64,000 nt of DNA from contig NZ_CP059732.1 in the NCBI RefSeq assembly GCF_014117325.1, positions 7,567,001-7,631,000 on the forward strand, in the 5' to 3' direction. Origin of the DNA: Spirosoma foliorum. Lineage in GTDB: Bacteria; Bacteroidota; Bacteroidia; Cytophagales; Spirosomataceae. The notes under the pieces are model-generated. The model made no database searches, was not told the DNA's origin, and saw only the letters and a list, made by a program, of their open reading frames with translations. Position 1 is the stretch's first letter, and each line of letters starts with the position of its first letter. The position numbers and the translations under genes were made by a program. Of this stretch, positions 52,852-62,083 are shown piece after piece.

Positions 52852-55311
52852 TTGATTCATATCCTTTTTTACGGGGGGGGGGGCCAGATGGGGGCACTTA
52901 TCCGTGCCTATGATTGGGCCGCATCTCCCCTAGGATCACCCAGTCAATGGCCTTCCAGCCTGCGCACCTCGGTCAGCAATATGCTACATACGGGGCTACC
53001 TATGTTAGTCCTCTGGGGATCAGAGCTGATTTGCCTCTACAATGATTACGTCATTCCCAGTCTAGATCCCACTACCCAGCATCCGGCTATTGGTAAGCCA
53101 TCAGCCCAGATATGGCCACAGGCCTGGCCGGTTGTTGGCCCCCTGTTAGAAGGTGTCCTGAAAAATGGGGAACCGGTGACCTTTCAGGATGTACCAATGC
53201 TATTTTATCGCCACGGTGACACCGAGGAGGTCTTTTGGACATTTTGCTACAGTGCCATCGTGACCGATGACGGGCGTATCGGGGGTATTCTGGCCACCTG
53301 CCTGGAAACCACCCAGGCAGTACGGGCCCGTCAACAATTAGAGCAAAACCAGCAGCAGTTGCTTACTTCCTTTAAAGAAGCGCCGGTGGCCATTGCGGTT
53401 GTTAGTAAAGAGAAGCTGACGTTTCGGATGGCTAATCCGTTCTACGGTCAATTAGTTGGCCGTACACCGGACGAACTTGTCGATAAACCGCTCTTAGAAG
53501 CCCTACCGGAATTAGCCGGGCAAGGGTTTGATCGGTTGCTCGAAGACGTGATCGCTACCGGTACGCCTTACTCTGCCAATGAAGTAGCCGTTGAGCTTGT
53601 CCGAAATAACCAACTAGAAACCATTTACGTTAATCTCACCTATCAGCCCCGGCGTGAAGTCGATAAGGCTATTTCGGGGGTATTGGTAGTCGCCACCGAC
53701 GTTACGCAGCAGGTTGTTACCCGAAAAAAAATTGAGGAAAGTAAGGCGCATCTGGACTTGCTGAGCAACACCGTGCCCGCCATGATCTTTTACTTGGATT
53801 TGCAACAGCGCTATCAGTCTTACAATGAAACCTTCATGCAGTGGTTTAACGTCGGCCCCACGGAGGTACTTGGAAAAACCGTGCGGGAGTTTCTGGGCGA
53901 TGCGGCTTATCAGAAGGTGTTACCCCATTTAGCCATTGCCTATGCAGGCCAGCAGGAGCGATACGAGCTATGGAGCCCTGCCAAGATGGGCAAAGGAAAG
54001 TGGCTGGATATTACCTATACTCCCCACAAAACGACGGAGGGATCTGTACTTGGTTTAATTGTCCACGCGGCTGACATTACGCAGACCAAGCAAGCCGAAG
54101 TGGATTTGCGGGATAGTGAGGCTTCGCTACAGGGAGCCATAGAGTTGGCCGAATTGGGTACTTGGCAAATTGATTTGGTGACCGGTACGATTACTTTTTC
54201 TGAGCGGCTGCAAGCGTGGTTGGGTATTCAAACCGCCGAGTTGGAAGCCGAAGCCTCGCCCCGAATTCATCCCAAAGATCGCGAGCGGATACGATTGGCC
54301 TTAGGAAAGGCGTTAGAAAAAGGCAGCTCTGGTTATTTTGATGAGGTGTATACCATCCTCAACACGGTTACCGGGCAGGATCGAGTTATCCATGCGAATG
54401 GTCAGACATTGTTTGATGCCGACGGTACCCCCCGCTCTATCGCCGGCACAGCTCAGGACGTGACTATCCAGCAAGAATTGCAACTGGCTTTAGAAAATGA
54501 AGTACAAACGCGGACGGAAGAATTAGCGACTACTAACCAAGATCTAACCGCCATCAACGAAGAGTTGCTCGAATCGACGGCCTTACTGGTGCGTTCGAAT
54601 GAAAATCTACAAAAATTCGCCTATATCGCCAGTCATGATTTACAAGAACCGTTGCGCAAAATCCAACAGTTTGGCGATCTACTGAAAACCGGTTATGCCC
54701 GCTCACCTGAAGAAGCGTTGACCTATGTAGAGCGGATGCAATCGGCGGCAAGCCGGATGTCCATGCTGATTCGGGATCTGCTGAGTTTTTCCCGGATTTC
54801 AACCCGGCGCGATGCCAGTGCCCCTGTGTTACTCCAACCCATCGTGGCCAGTGTACTTCAAACCCTGGAGCTAGTTATCCAAGAAACGGGGGCTCACATT
54901 CATGTAGGGCTCTTACCCATTATTTCGGGAGATGCTATCCAATTGTCTCAGCTCTTTCAGAATTTGCTCTCCAACGCACTCAAATTTCGTCTACCAGCGA
55001 TCAGTCCGGTAATCGAGATAAAGGCGCAACGAGTCGCTGTTACAGATCTACCCACTGGGATTAAACCTGGACGCCTGGCTCCTGAATACTATTGTATCGA
55101 CGTAATCGATAATGGCGTCGGTTTTGATGAGAAGTATCTGGATCGCATCTTTCAGGTTTTCCAGCGGCTACATAGTAAGAGCGAGTTTGCTGGCACAGGT
55201 ATTGGATTGGCCATTTGCGAGAAGGTGGTAACCAATCATGGGGGAGCCATTACGGCCTCTAGCCAGCCCGGTCAGGGTGCCACATTTAGTGTCTATTTTC
55301 CCGTCGAATAG
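52852..55311 (+). CDS. PAS-domain sensor histidine kinase
   Basis: The 819-residue protein starts with the family opening FYGGGGQMGALIRAYDWAASPLGSP, followed by several PAS/PAC domains (from about residue 160 to 560; HAADITQ and GTAQDVTIQ mark PAC ends), then HisKA with phospho-acceptor His in IASHDLQEPLRK (about 596) and a HATPase domain (FQNLLSNALKF, DNGVGFDEKY, GTGIGLAI). No membrane segment, so it is cytoplasmic. The start is uncertain: TTG 52852 keeps the conserved GGGG motif, ATG 52888 would lose it. The motif is encoded in an 11-G run. No response regulator is adjacent; the nearest is at 61001. Confidence 0.9.
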   Translation: MIHILFYGGGGQMGALIRAYDWAASPLGSPSQWPSSLRTSVSNMLHTGLPMLVLWGSELICLYNDYVIPSLDPTTQHPAIGKPSAQIWPQAWPVVGPLLEGVLKNGEPVTFQDVPMLFYRHGDTEEVFWTFCYSAIVTDDGRIGGILATCLETTQAVRARQQLEQNQQQLLTSFKEAPVAIAVVSKEKLTFRMANPFYGQLVGRTPDELVDKPLLEALPELAGQGFDRLLEDVIATGTPYSANEVAVELVRNNQLETIYVNLTYQPRREVDKAISGVLVVATDVTQQVVTRKKIEESKAHLDLLSNTVPAMIFYLDLQQRYQSYNETFMQWFNVGPTEVLGKTVREFLGDAAYQKVLPHLAIAYAGQQERYELWSPAKMGKGKWLDITYTPHKTTEGSVLGLIVHAADITQTKQAEVDLRDSEASLQGAIELAELGTWQIDLVTGTITFSERLQAWLGIQTAELEAEASPRIHPKDRERIRLALGKALEKGSSGYFDEVYTILNTVTGQDRVIHANGQTLFDADGTPRSIAGTAQDVTIQQELQLALENEVQTRTEELATTNQDLTAINEELLESTALLVRSNENLQKFAYIASHDLQEPLRKIQQFGDLLKTGYARSPEEALTYVERMQSAASRMSMLIRDLLSFSRISTRRDASAPVLLQPIVASVLQTLELVIQETGAHIHVGLLPIISGDAIQLSQLFQNLLSNALKFRLPAISPVIEIKAQRVAVTDLPTGIKPGRLAPEYYCIDVIDNGVGFDEKYLDRIFQVFQRLHSKSEFAGTGIGLAICEKVVTNHGGAITASSQPGQGATFSVYFPVE
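52873..52883 (+). repeat. Homopolymer of 11 G at the kinase start
   Basis: Eleven consecutive G encode the GGG motif at the kinase N-terminus. Any change in length would alter which upstream start codon is in frame. This could be a slipped-strand contingency tract or a read error. Confidence 0.7.
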
Positions 55312-56064
55312 TTGTCCAATCATTCCTAAATCTTTTATAAGGGAATTCATGGAAGTCAAAGTAGGACAAGTACCATAGGCTATTAAGTGGACCGCGGTGG
55401 CGACGGTCAGCCGCTGCTGGCCACTTGACAGTAATTAAAAAATAATCGTTCCATAAAACCCTTGGTCAAATGGACGATATTCGTTGCTCAGCTCAATAGC
55501 TTGCTCTAGGCGATTAGCCTCTAATTGTTTTTTATGGAAGAATTACTTTATCTGTACTAAATCTATGAAAAATACAAAATACGAAGAGGGTATTTGTAAA
55601 GTATCGTAAATGTTTCTATACCGGTAGAATGCTATTCTTTAAGCTAAATAGGTGGGATAAACGTATAGCTGGCGTGTTTTAAAACGTTGTAAAGAGAAGC
55701 CCCTGTTAATAGTCGTGAACGAGTCTTTTTCGCCATGTAAAACCCGGCTGGCTCGATACACCAGAAACTAAACCATAGAACAGACCTTTCAGCCTGTTCT
55801 GAACCGACTGGCTGACTTATTCAGGCCAGGTATACCTTGACTGGTTTTAGACCCTTCTTACCCTGATCAACACCAAAGTTGACGTTGTCATGCTGCCGGA
55901 GCTGGTCGATAGAGACCGGTATATAATTAAAAGGCAACGTTAAGCGTAAACTGGCTACCAGTCTTAACTAAACCAGCAGCTTCCGGTTAATCCAGCAATC
56001 CCTGCTTTCGGTTTCCGCGTTCACACTAACGCTGTGGATAACTAGTTCAAAACAACTTTACTCA
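55312..56064. other. Long gap with gene remnants
   Basis: This 753-bp gap has no intact gene. Minus-strand 55435-55540 reads as a 35-codon coding-like stretch without start, ending GFYGTIIF, which I do not recognise. Minus-strand 55821-55929 resembles the end of a cold-shock protein and is listed separately. The region looks like decayed coding DNA. Confidence 0.45.
55821..55929 (-). pseudogene. Cold-shock domain remnant
   Basis: The minus strand reads SIDQLRQHDNVNFGVDQGKKG followed by LKPVKVYLA and a stop, close to the C-terminal half of CspA-type proteins (D-x-V-x-F-x-V-x-QGKKGLxAVxV). The N-terminal RNA-binding motifs and a start codon are missing, and a stop lies about 20 codons upstream. 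It looks like a truncated copy. Confidence 0.5.
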
Positions 56065-57630
56065 ATGAAAATGACTAACTCCTTTTCCTGGCGTATACCA
56101 GCTCTCCTGCTTTCAGGCTTGGCGGTTATCGCAACGGCTGGCTGTCAAAATGAACGCTCAGCTAAGACCACCGCCCAAACGGCTACCGACTCGGTGGGTG
56201 CTGGCCGCATTGAAGCGGGCCGGGAAATATACCGCAATGAAACATTTGGCGACGAGGGCTTCTGGACCGACGCGGTGCGCATGCCCCAGGGTATGAAGGC
56301 CGCCAAGCTTACCGTGCTCGACGCGCTGAAAGCCGGTGTCAGTTTCGATGTGGACGCCCTGCCCACCGACCTGAAAGCTGCCTTTGTCAAGGAGCTTAAG
56401 ACCGACCACTCGCCTGCTAAAGCGCCCAAGCTCAATGACCCCGCCACGCTCGACGCGTTGTTGACGAACAACGCCGTGATCGGTATGGTACCCAAAGGGG
56501 GCAAAGTGGGCGTGACTTGTGCGCTTTGCCACGCCATCACTGATCAGTCGATGTTTGCGCTTCCGGGCAAGGGGAGCATTGGCAAGCGGATCGACGGCCC
56601 CACCCCGCACGGTCTCAACGTAGGCAAGTTGCTGGCCACCGCGGCTAACTCCCGCGCGCTCTTTCCTACCTTACAGTTGCAGCAGCCCGACGGAACGACC
56701 ATTGGTCGGGCACCCAAGGGCCTGACGGCTAACTCCTCCGAAGCGGAAGTTGACGCGTACTTGAGTAATCCGAACTATTACCCGATTGGTACATTTGACG
56801 ATTCGCCTGACGGCAATGGCAACTCCATCCACATCACGCCCTTTTTTCGGCAGGATTTGGCCGCGCCCTTTGGCTCATCGGGCCAGAATGACAAGTTGAA
56901 TGATTTTAACAACACGGTCTACACCGCCTTATTTGACCAGAGTAACCTGCTCTCACCCGGCGGCAAACAGTTTATTCACCTGCTAGGGGCGGCAGGCGGT
57001 GACTCGATCATGGCTGGTTATGCCAAGGTACTGGCCACAACTGGCGTGACGGGCTACCCCTACGTAACGGCTCCCCAGAAAGGCAAGCCCGGCGATCCGC
57101 CTACGCCAACCGGTAAGCGCGTGGACGAGCAGAAGCTGCGCGATCTGGAGGCCTACGTCCGCAGTCTGCAAGCGCCTAAGGGTGTAGTCACCAACGCCAC
57201 CCAGGTAGCCAGTGGGCGCGCTGTATTTATTGCCCAAAATTGCACGTCCTGCCACAATACCAATCAGGGGGTGCCCGTGTCCACTAAACTCATCCCGATG
57301 AAAACCATCTGGCCGGGTTATGCGCCCAAGGTGCTGGCCCAGCGTCAGGCCCCCCTTTCCCCTATTCAGAATGCCCCCGGTACGTTTGACGACAAGATGG
57401 TGGTGGTGGACGCCAGTCCGGGTGGTGGCATTCGGGGCAACGCCCTGCCTTTGCTGTTGGACCTGGCCCGCAAGCCGGTGTTTCTGCACGACGATTCAGT
57501 GAAAAGCCTGGATGAACTGCTCAACCCGAAGCGCGGCAAAACGGCCCCTCACCCCTTCTACGTGGTCAGGCCTGCCCAGCGCAGTGAGATGATCGCTTAC
57601 CTGAAGAGCCTGGATACCGACAGCCAGTAG
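56065..57630 (+). CDS. Di-heme cytochrome c lipoprotein
   Basis: The 521-residue protein has a lipoprotein signal with lipobox ATAGC (Cys about residue 28) and two CxxCH heme sites, CALCH (about 152-156) and CTSCH (about 393-397). The spacing of two heme domains is that of di-heme electron carriers or dehydrogenase subunits. It is likely anchored on the periplasmic side. By eye the gene is more GC-rich than its neighbours, as if of different origin. It stands alone between two gaps above 300 bp. Confidence 0.85.
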   Translation: MKMTNSFSWRIPALLLSGLAVIATAGCQNERSAKTTAQTATDSVGAGRIEAGREIYRNETFGDEGFWTDAVRMPQGMKAAKLTVLDALKAGVSFDVDALPTDLKAAFVKELKTDHSPAKAPKLNDPATLDALLTNNAVIGMVPKGGKVGVTCALCHAITDQSMFALPGKGSIGKRIDGPTPHGLNVGKLLATAANSRALFPTLQLQQPDGTTIGRAPKGLTANSSEAEVDAYLSNPNYYPIGTFDDSPDGNGNSIHITPFFRQDLAAPFGSSGQNDKLNDFNNTVYTALFDQSNLLSPGGKQFIHLLGAAGGDSIMAGYAKVLATTGVTGYPYVTAPQKGKPGDPPTPTGKRVDEQKLRDLEAYVRSLQAPKGVVTNATQVASGRAVFIAQNCTSCHNTNQGVPVSTKLIPMKTIWPGYAPKVLAQRQAPLSPIQNAPGTFDDKMVVVDASPGGGIRGNALPLLLDLARKPVFLHDDSVKSLDELLNPKRGKTAPHPFYVVRPAQRSEMIAYLKSLDTDSQ

Positions 57631-57952
57631 GCTGAAGGCTTAGTCGTTGCTCAACACCCATCCGGCCTAGACTTTATGGCGCTAGATGGGTGTGTTATGC
57701 CAAGTACCAAAGCCCAGGACCGTAGACGCAGGTCGTGTCTCGGTAAAGCTTTGGATGGTCCATTGCCTGACCACTACACCGAGTAGCCAGGCATTGGATT
57801 TGCGATAGTAAACCGGACAGTAAGCGTATGCTCAAGGTAGTGAGTCCCGGTACCCAATTGCTACTTCGCCTACCCTAAACTATATGCACCGGTAGCCGTT
57901 CATCGTATGTTGAGTGGCTCAGCGCAACCTGTAGACCTACTGACTCATACGT
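57631..57952. other. Intergenic region without a supported feature
   Basis: The 322-bp gap between cytochrome and hydrolase contains no convincing frame, hairpin or promoter box that I can support. Confidence 0.4.
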
Positions 57953-58864
57953 ATGACCATGAACTATGTCCGGCGTGGGACCGGTAAACCTCTGTTATTG
58001 CTCCATGGCCTGGGGAGTTCCCTAAAGGTTTGGGATCTCATTATCGATGAGTTGGCCACCCAGCGGGATGTGATTGCCCTGGATTTGCCGGGTTTCGGTC
58101 AATCACCGGCTCTACTGGGAGAGGTATCCATTCCTACCCTGGCCGATGCGGTAATCGACTTTTTAATCCAGCACCAACTGCTGGGCATCGATGCGGTGGG
58201 TAATTCGATGGGTGCCCGGCTGGTGCTCGAACTCGCCCGGCGGGGTAATGTGGTCGGTGCGGTTGTATCGCTGGATCCGGGTGGATTCTGGCAAGGTTGG
58301 CAGGTCGCCTATTTCTACCAGTCGGTTCGACTATCGGCACAGCTATCCAAGCTCATCCAACCCATCTTACCACCCTTGGTCAGCAATCCCGTGAGCCGAA
58401 CGTTGCTGTTCGCTCAATTTTCGGCCCATCCCTGGACGATCCCGGCCGAGGTAGCCCTGAATGAATTCCGGGAGTTTTTACCAACTCCCAGCTTTACCAA
58501 GCTGCTGGATAGCCTGGCCCATGGCCCCCCGCAGCAGGGGGCACCTATTGGCTCTATCCCGAATCTGGTCATTGGGTGGGGTTGTCAGGACCGGATTTGT
58601 CCCCCCAGTCAGTCAAGGCTGGCCCTAAAGTTGTTTCCTGACGCTCAGCTACACTGGTTTTCGAATTGTGGTCACGTTCCGCAATTGGATGTGCCTGCTG
58701 AAACGATTGCGCTGATTCTAGCCGTAACGGATGGCCGCTATGAACCGCAATCCCAACTCCCTGCTACAACAAAAGCGTCAGCGGTTACAGAAAATGTCTT
58801 GATTGGGTTGGGGGTTGGGGTGCTGTTGGTGGGCTTATTTCTCACCTTTGGTAAGCAAAGATAA
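57953..58864 (+). CDS. Alpha/beta hydrolase with C-terminal membrane anchor
   Basis: The 303-residue protein has the fold's oxyanion motif LLLHGLGSS near residue 16, nucleophile Ser in GNSMGA (about 86), acid in GWGCQDRICPP and catalytic His in NCGHVPQLD. Residues 280-299 (LIGLGVGVLLVGLFLTF) form a single C-terminal helix, so it is likely tail-anchored. The substrate is unknown; ester hydrolase is the broad call. ATG 57953 or 57959 (two codons later) could start it. Confidence 0.87.
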   Translation: MTMNYVRRGTGKPLLLLHGLGSSLKVWDLIIDELATQRDVIALDLPGFGQSPALLGEVSIPTLADAVIDFLIQHQLLGIDAVGNSMGARLVLELARRGNVVGAVVSLDPGGFWQGWQVAYFYQSVRLSAQLSKLIQPILPPLVSNPVSRTLLFAQFSAHPWTIPAEVALNEFREFLPTPSFTKLLDSLAHGPPQQGAPIGSIPNLVIGWGCQDRICPPSQSRLALKLFPDAQLHWFSNCGHVPQLDVPAETIALILAVTDGRYEPQSQLPATTKASAVTENVLIGLGVGVLLVGLFLTFGKQR

Positions 58865-58937
58865 GGTCGTATTGGATCAAGCAGACATTGTAGATGTCTG
58901 TTACGGTTAACGGGCGATATATGCGACACAACATACC

Positions 58938-59061
58938 TTTCGTACTTCCTAGAATAGTACGAAAATAAATCCCTTGTAAAACGCCCAAATAGTACGTTTC
59001 TAGGAGGTTTGAAAGCCTTAACGCTTGCCGATTTTCGCACGTTAAGTAAGAAAGTACGAAA
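58938..59061. repeat. Palindromic TTTCGTACT/AGTACGAAA sites, group 1
   Basis: TTTCGTACT (58938-58946) and AGTACGAAA (58956-58964) form a perfect 9-bp inverted repeat with a 9-nt spacer. A second, degenerate pair is TTTCGCAC (59033-59040) with AAAGTACGAAA (59051-59061). An isolated AGTACG lies at 58991-58996. All are in the gap between the hydrolase and the 82-residue gene. Confidence 0.65.
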
Positions 59062-59116
59062 CCTTATCTTGATGGTATTATAGTACAGATAGTTGTTTAC
59101 AGTACGACACGTTAGG

Positions 59117-59365
59117 CTATTTATCTCCTGGAATGACCTGTACCGTCTCATCCGTCCCATCGACTTCTAGAACATAAGATCCATCCTGCTGATAGACCAC
59201 TCTAGCGCGGGGATTATGCGCGTAAAAATAAAGATACTTCTCTTCATGCTGTAGCCACACCTTGCCGTTATCGAATGTAAAGTGGGTATTGATCATTCGA
59301 AAGCCTCGAAAGGGTCCTTTTAGTTTACCCACTTGGATAACCAGTGGAGAAAGCAGGTTTGACAT
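59117..59365 (-). CDS. Small hypothetical protein
   Basis: The 82-residue protein is beta-strand-rich (MINTHFTFDNGKVWLQHEEKYLYFYAH ... GSYVLEVDGTDETVQVIPG), has no signal peptide, cysteine or membrane segment and looks like a compact barrel or sandwich. The family is not recognised. It starts 170 bp after the DoxX-like gene, with a terminator between, so it is a separate unit. Confidence 0.6.
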   Translation of the reverse strand: MSNLLSPLVIQVGKLKGPFRGFRMINTHFTFDNGKVWLQHEEKYLYFYAHNPRARVVYQQDGSYVLEVDGTDETVQVIPGDK

Positions 59366-59440
59366 AGGCTGTTAGTTATTTTTAACTAAAAAGCAGTCAT
59401 CGAAAAGTTTCCTGATCGAGTGAGGTAGCCCAAACTAAAA

Positions 59441-59468
59441 CAGGCTGTCTTACAATCAAAACAGCCTG
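59441..59468 (-). terminator. Terminator of the DoxX-like gene
   Basis: CAGGCTGT (59441-59448) pairs with ACAGCCTG (59461-59468), followed on the minus strand by TTTTAG. It lies 66 bp after the stop. Confidence 0.7.
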
Positions 59469-59534
59469 AGTATACTAAGCCGAAAAGAGAGCGAATGACC
59501 TAAAAAGCTCGATAAGTGTTGAACGGTAAAGCCC

Positions 59535-60083
59535 CTATGCCGTTTGTAAACTACGCTCTACCTTAGGCACTCGCCGAGACAGGGTACTGCGTAGACTCTG
59601 CGGTTTAGCCACGATACGAGCTCCAGTCCAAGTGGAGGCTACCACCATCCCAGCAGCCACCAAAATAATGTCTTTGACAATGTATTGGGCCGCTAAGGTA
59701 GGAGCATGAAGCGGACCTGGGAAGAGCTCACTCGGAAAGATAAGTAAAGGAGACATAGCGCCTACCATCTGAGCAGCCATTAGCCAGACGCCTACCCGCA
59801 GAAATCGGCCCGAAATAAAGCAAACACCAATAATCGTTTCCAGACCCGCGACAAAATTCATGGCATTGTGTCCTGACAACATACCCAAGGTTAGGATGGT
59901 CGTCGTTCGAGTTGCCAAGTCCTCAATGGGACTGATACCGGGGAAAAACTTTAACACCCCAAATCCCAAAAAAACCAGCCCCATGCCGATTCGAAGCAGG
60001 GCAATGCTATGGGCCACCAACCAGCGATTGATACTGGTATCCAATCGGTCAAATCGGTCAAAAAGATTAGCTAATGTTTTCAT
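59535..60083 (-). CDS. DoxX-like (DUF417-like) membrane protein
   Basis: The 182-residue protein has four helices with the layout IALLRIGMGLVFLGFGVLKFFPG, GLETIIGVCFISGRFL, MVGAMSPLLIFPSELFP and IVKDIILVAAGMVVAS. This suits the DoxX/RclC (DUF417) group, some of which protect against oxidants. ATG 60083 (MKTLANLF) is preferred over a longer frame from 60158. It is divergent from an ECF sigma factor, 297 bp away. Confidence 0.75.
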   Translation of the reverse strand: MKTLANLFDRFDRLDTSINRWLVAHSIALLRIGMGLVFLGFGVLKFFPGISPIEDLATRTTTILTLGMLSGHNAMNFVAGLETIIGVCFISGRFLRVGVWLMAAQMVGAMSPLLIFPSELFPGPLHAPTLAAQYIVKDIILVAAGMVVASTWTGARIVAKPQSLRSTLSRRVPKVERSLQTA

Positions 60084-60380
60084 AACGTAGAGTATCCGTA
60101 CAACCCTACTTACGACAAAAGAATGACGAACAGATTTAAGTATGAAAATATTTAACAAGTAGTATGGATAGAAATTAATAGACTACACAGTTAATCTTTA
60201 TCTAAAATCCACACTATTGGGCAAAGAAGACCCCACTTTTACTAGCATTTGTTTATCAATTACCTGCAATGCTGCGAATAGAATCGATTTGATGAATGTG
60301 GCATGGTTTTTCTGACGTAAATACCTAATCGCTTGCCAAACTCCTACATCCTATTGGTGATTAGTTGTCCTTCCTCCTCT

Positions 60381-60929
60381 ATGAAATCAACCCCGTTGAA
60401 TGAAACTCAATTAGTCCGCGATCTTCAGGCTGGCCATTCCGCAGCATTTGCGACGTTGTACGATGCTTATTCACCGGCTTTGTTTGGGGCTTTATTACGA
60501 CTAGTGAAAGACGAGCAACAAGCCGAAGATTTGCTTCAAGATGCATTTATTAAAATCTGGACTAACTTCCATCGTTATGATGCCCAGCAAGGACGGCTTT
60601 TTACCTGGTTGTTAACCGTGACCCGTAACGTAGCGATGGACTGGCTGAGAGCTCGCAAAGACCAAGCTCCACTCCAGGCGTATTTAGCTGATCGGATGAC
60701 TGCTTCAACCAGCTCACCCCTCGAAGCAATGCCTAACCAGTCGGTTTTTGCCATTTTACCCGCTCAGTATGGGCAGGTGCTGGAATTAACCTATCAAGGC
60801 TATACGAAAGAAGAAATAGCCACTCAATTCAACCTGCCGCTAGGCACGGTGAAAACCCGTTTTCGGAAAGCCCTCCAAAAACTGAATGATATTTTCCACC
60901 AAGATATTTATCACTATCACGCCTATTGA
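60381..60929 (+). CDS. ECF-type RNA polymerase sigma factor
   Basis: The 182-residue protein has sigma region 2 (AAFATLYDAYSPALFGALLRLVKDEQQAEDLLQDAFIKIW ... TRNVAMDWLR) and region 4 (QVLELTYQGYTKEEIATQFNLPLGTVKTRFRKALQKL). ECF factors direct stress or envelope responses. No anti-sigma gene follows, which is unusual for the class; the next gene is on the other strand. ATG 60381 was chosen over an upstream frame from 60333. Confidence 0.9.
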   Translation: MKSTPLNETQLVRDLQAGHSAAFATLYDAYSPALFGALLRLVKDEQQAEDLLQDAFIKIWTNFHRYDAQQGRLFTWLLTVTRNVAMDWLRARKDQAPLQAYLADRMTASTSSPLEAMPNQSVFAILPAQYGQVLELTYQGYTKEEIATQFNLPLGTVKTRFRKALQKLNDIFHQDIYHYHAY

Positions 60930-61000
60930 CAGATCCGCTCTATTTTGCCTGTCCAACAAGTCATTTTATGACAGAGGATAATAATTAAACAGATGATCTA

Positions 61001-61429
61001 TTAGGGAATATCGCGGTTGGTTCGACGTGTTGGCGTTTTGGCTAATTCAAACCAGTACAAGCGAATTTGCTCTGCTATATTGACCAATGCCTGCTGACTA
61101 ATGGGTTTCGTCAAAAACGAATTAGCCCCCAGCTCATAGGTACGATTAATATCTTCTTCGGCACCTGATGTGGTCAGAATGACGATCGGTATATGACGAT
61201 AAAAAGCCGAGGATTTCAGATGTTTCAACACCTCAAACCCGTGAATTCTGGGCATGTTCAGATCCAGTAATACCAAATCGGGCAAGAATTGGGGGCTTTC
61301 AATGTTCTCTAATACGTCGGTTCCGTCCGTGGCAAATTGCAGATTAAATTTAGCGGAATCCTTCTCAAAAGCGGCTTTTATGAGCATCTGATCGTCGTCA
61401 ACAATCAGCACGTTAAACGTCGTTTTCAT
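61001..61429 (-). CDS. Single-domain response regulator (receiver only)
   Basis: The 142-residue protein is a CheY-like receiver: acidic pair DDD near residue 11, phospho-acceptor Asp in LVLLDLNMP (about 57), Thr in VILTTSG and Lys in FLTKPIS. No output domain follows; the basic tail (RRTNRD) is short. Such Bacteroidota receivers pair with hybrid or PAS kinases like that at 52852, but no direct partner is adjacent. Two AAAGTACG sites lie within 60 bp upstream of its start. Confidence 0.92.
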   Translation of the reverse strand: MKTTFNVLIVDDDQMLIKAAFEKDSAKFNLQFATDGTDVLENIESPQFLPDLVLLDLNMPRIHGFEVLKHLKSSAFYRHIPIVILTTSGAEEDINRTYELGANSFLTKPISQQALVNIAEQIRLYWFELAKTPTRRTNRDIP

Positions 61430-61436
61430 TTAAGCA

Positions 61437-61755
61437 AAGTACGGTAGGTAACTTATCTCAATTTTATTGTAAGCCTAAAGTACGAAAAATTATATAGTCT
61501 AGATTGATCATACGTTTGACGAACGGCCAAGAAGATCAATGAGACACAACAATGTCGCAGGATAGCGAGCTTATCTAATCTTCATTAAGTCAGTTACAGA
61601 ATAATCCTGATTAATTATTGCGTCAGTTTGTTGTCAACCCAAATGCAGCGACCAAAATTGACCTTGAGTTGCCCCATTTGGGTGTCATTTGGTTAAGTAA
61701 TATTAGTAGCTGGGCGAAGGCTGTCGTTTCGTACTTTGGGAAGTAAAGTACGAAA
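61437..61755. repeat. AAAGTACGAAA sites, groups 2 and 3
   Basis: AAAGTACGG lies at 61437-61445, AAAGTACGAAA at 61477-61487, both just upstream of the response-regulator gene. TTTCGTACTTT (61727-61737) and AAAGTACGAAA (61745-61755) form a perfect 11-bp inverted repeat with 7-nt spacer, further upstream. The gap 61430-61994 holds no supported gene; a 59-codon frame at 61862 is doubtful. Confidence 0.65.
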
Positions 61756-62083
61756 ATTGGATGGTGCCTATAATAGTGGATGGCGGTTTAATATAATATC
61801 ATAAAATGCTCCCATTAGAGACGAAAAACCTTTCTGACCCGTTCTGAAAAACATTAACCATATGCCTTTATTTTTGTCCCATACTAGTATTCCAACGTTA
61901 GCGTTCGCCTTTTTCGATAGACCCACCGGATTGTCTACTTTTCAGCCAGATCAACAGTTACCTAAAACTAAACGATTACTGAACGTATTTACTGATGAAC
62001 CCAACGCTGCCACTTCGGGAAGGGCATTACTTAGGTATTAACCAGCGCTGTATCCGCCAAAAGCACTCGGCTTTATCGACACG

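Noticed and set aside
55821..55929. Intact cold-shock gene
   Set aside because: No start codon or N-terminal RNA-binding motif, and a stop lies about 20 codons upstream; kept only as a remnant.
61862..62041. 59-codon frame upstream of the AraC gene
   Set aside because: No recognisable domain, and it overlaps the better-supported upstream AraC frame starting at 61995.
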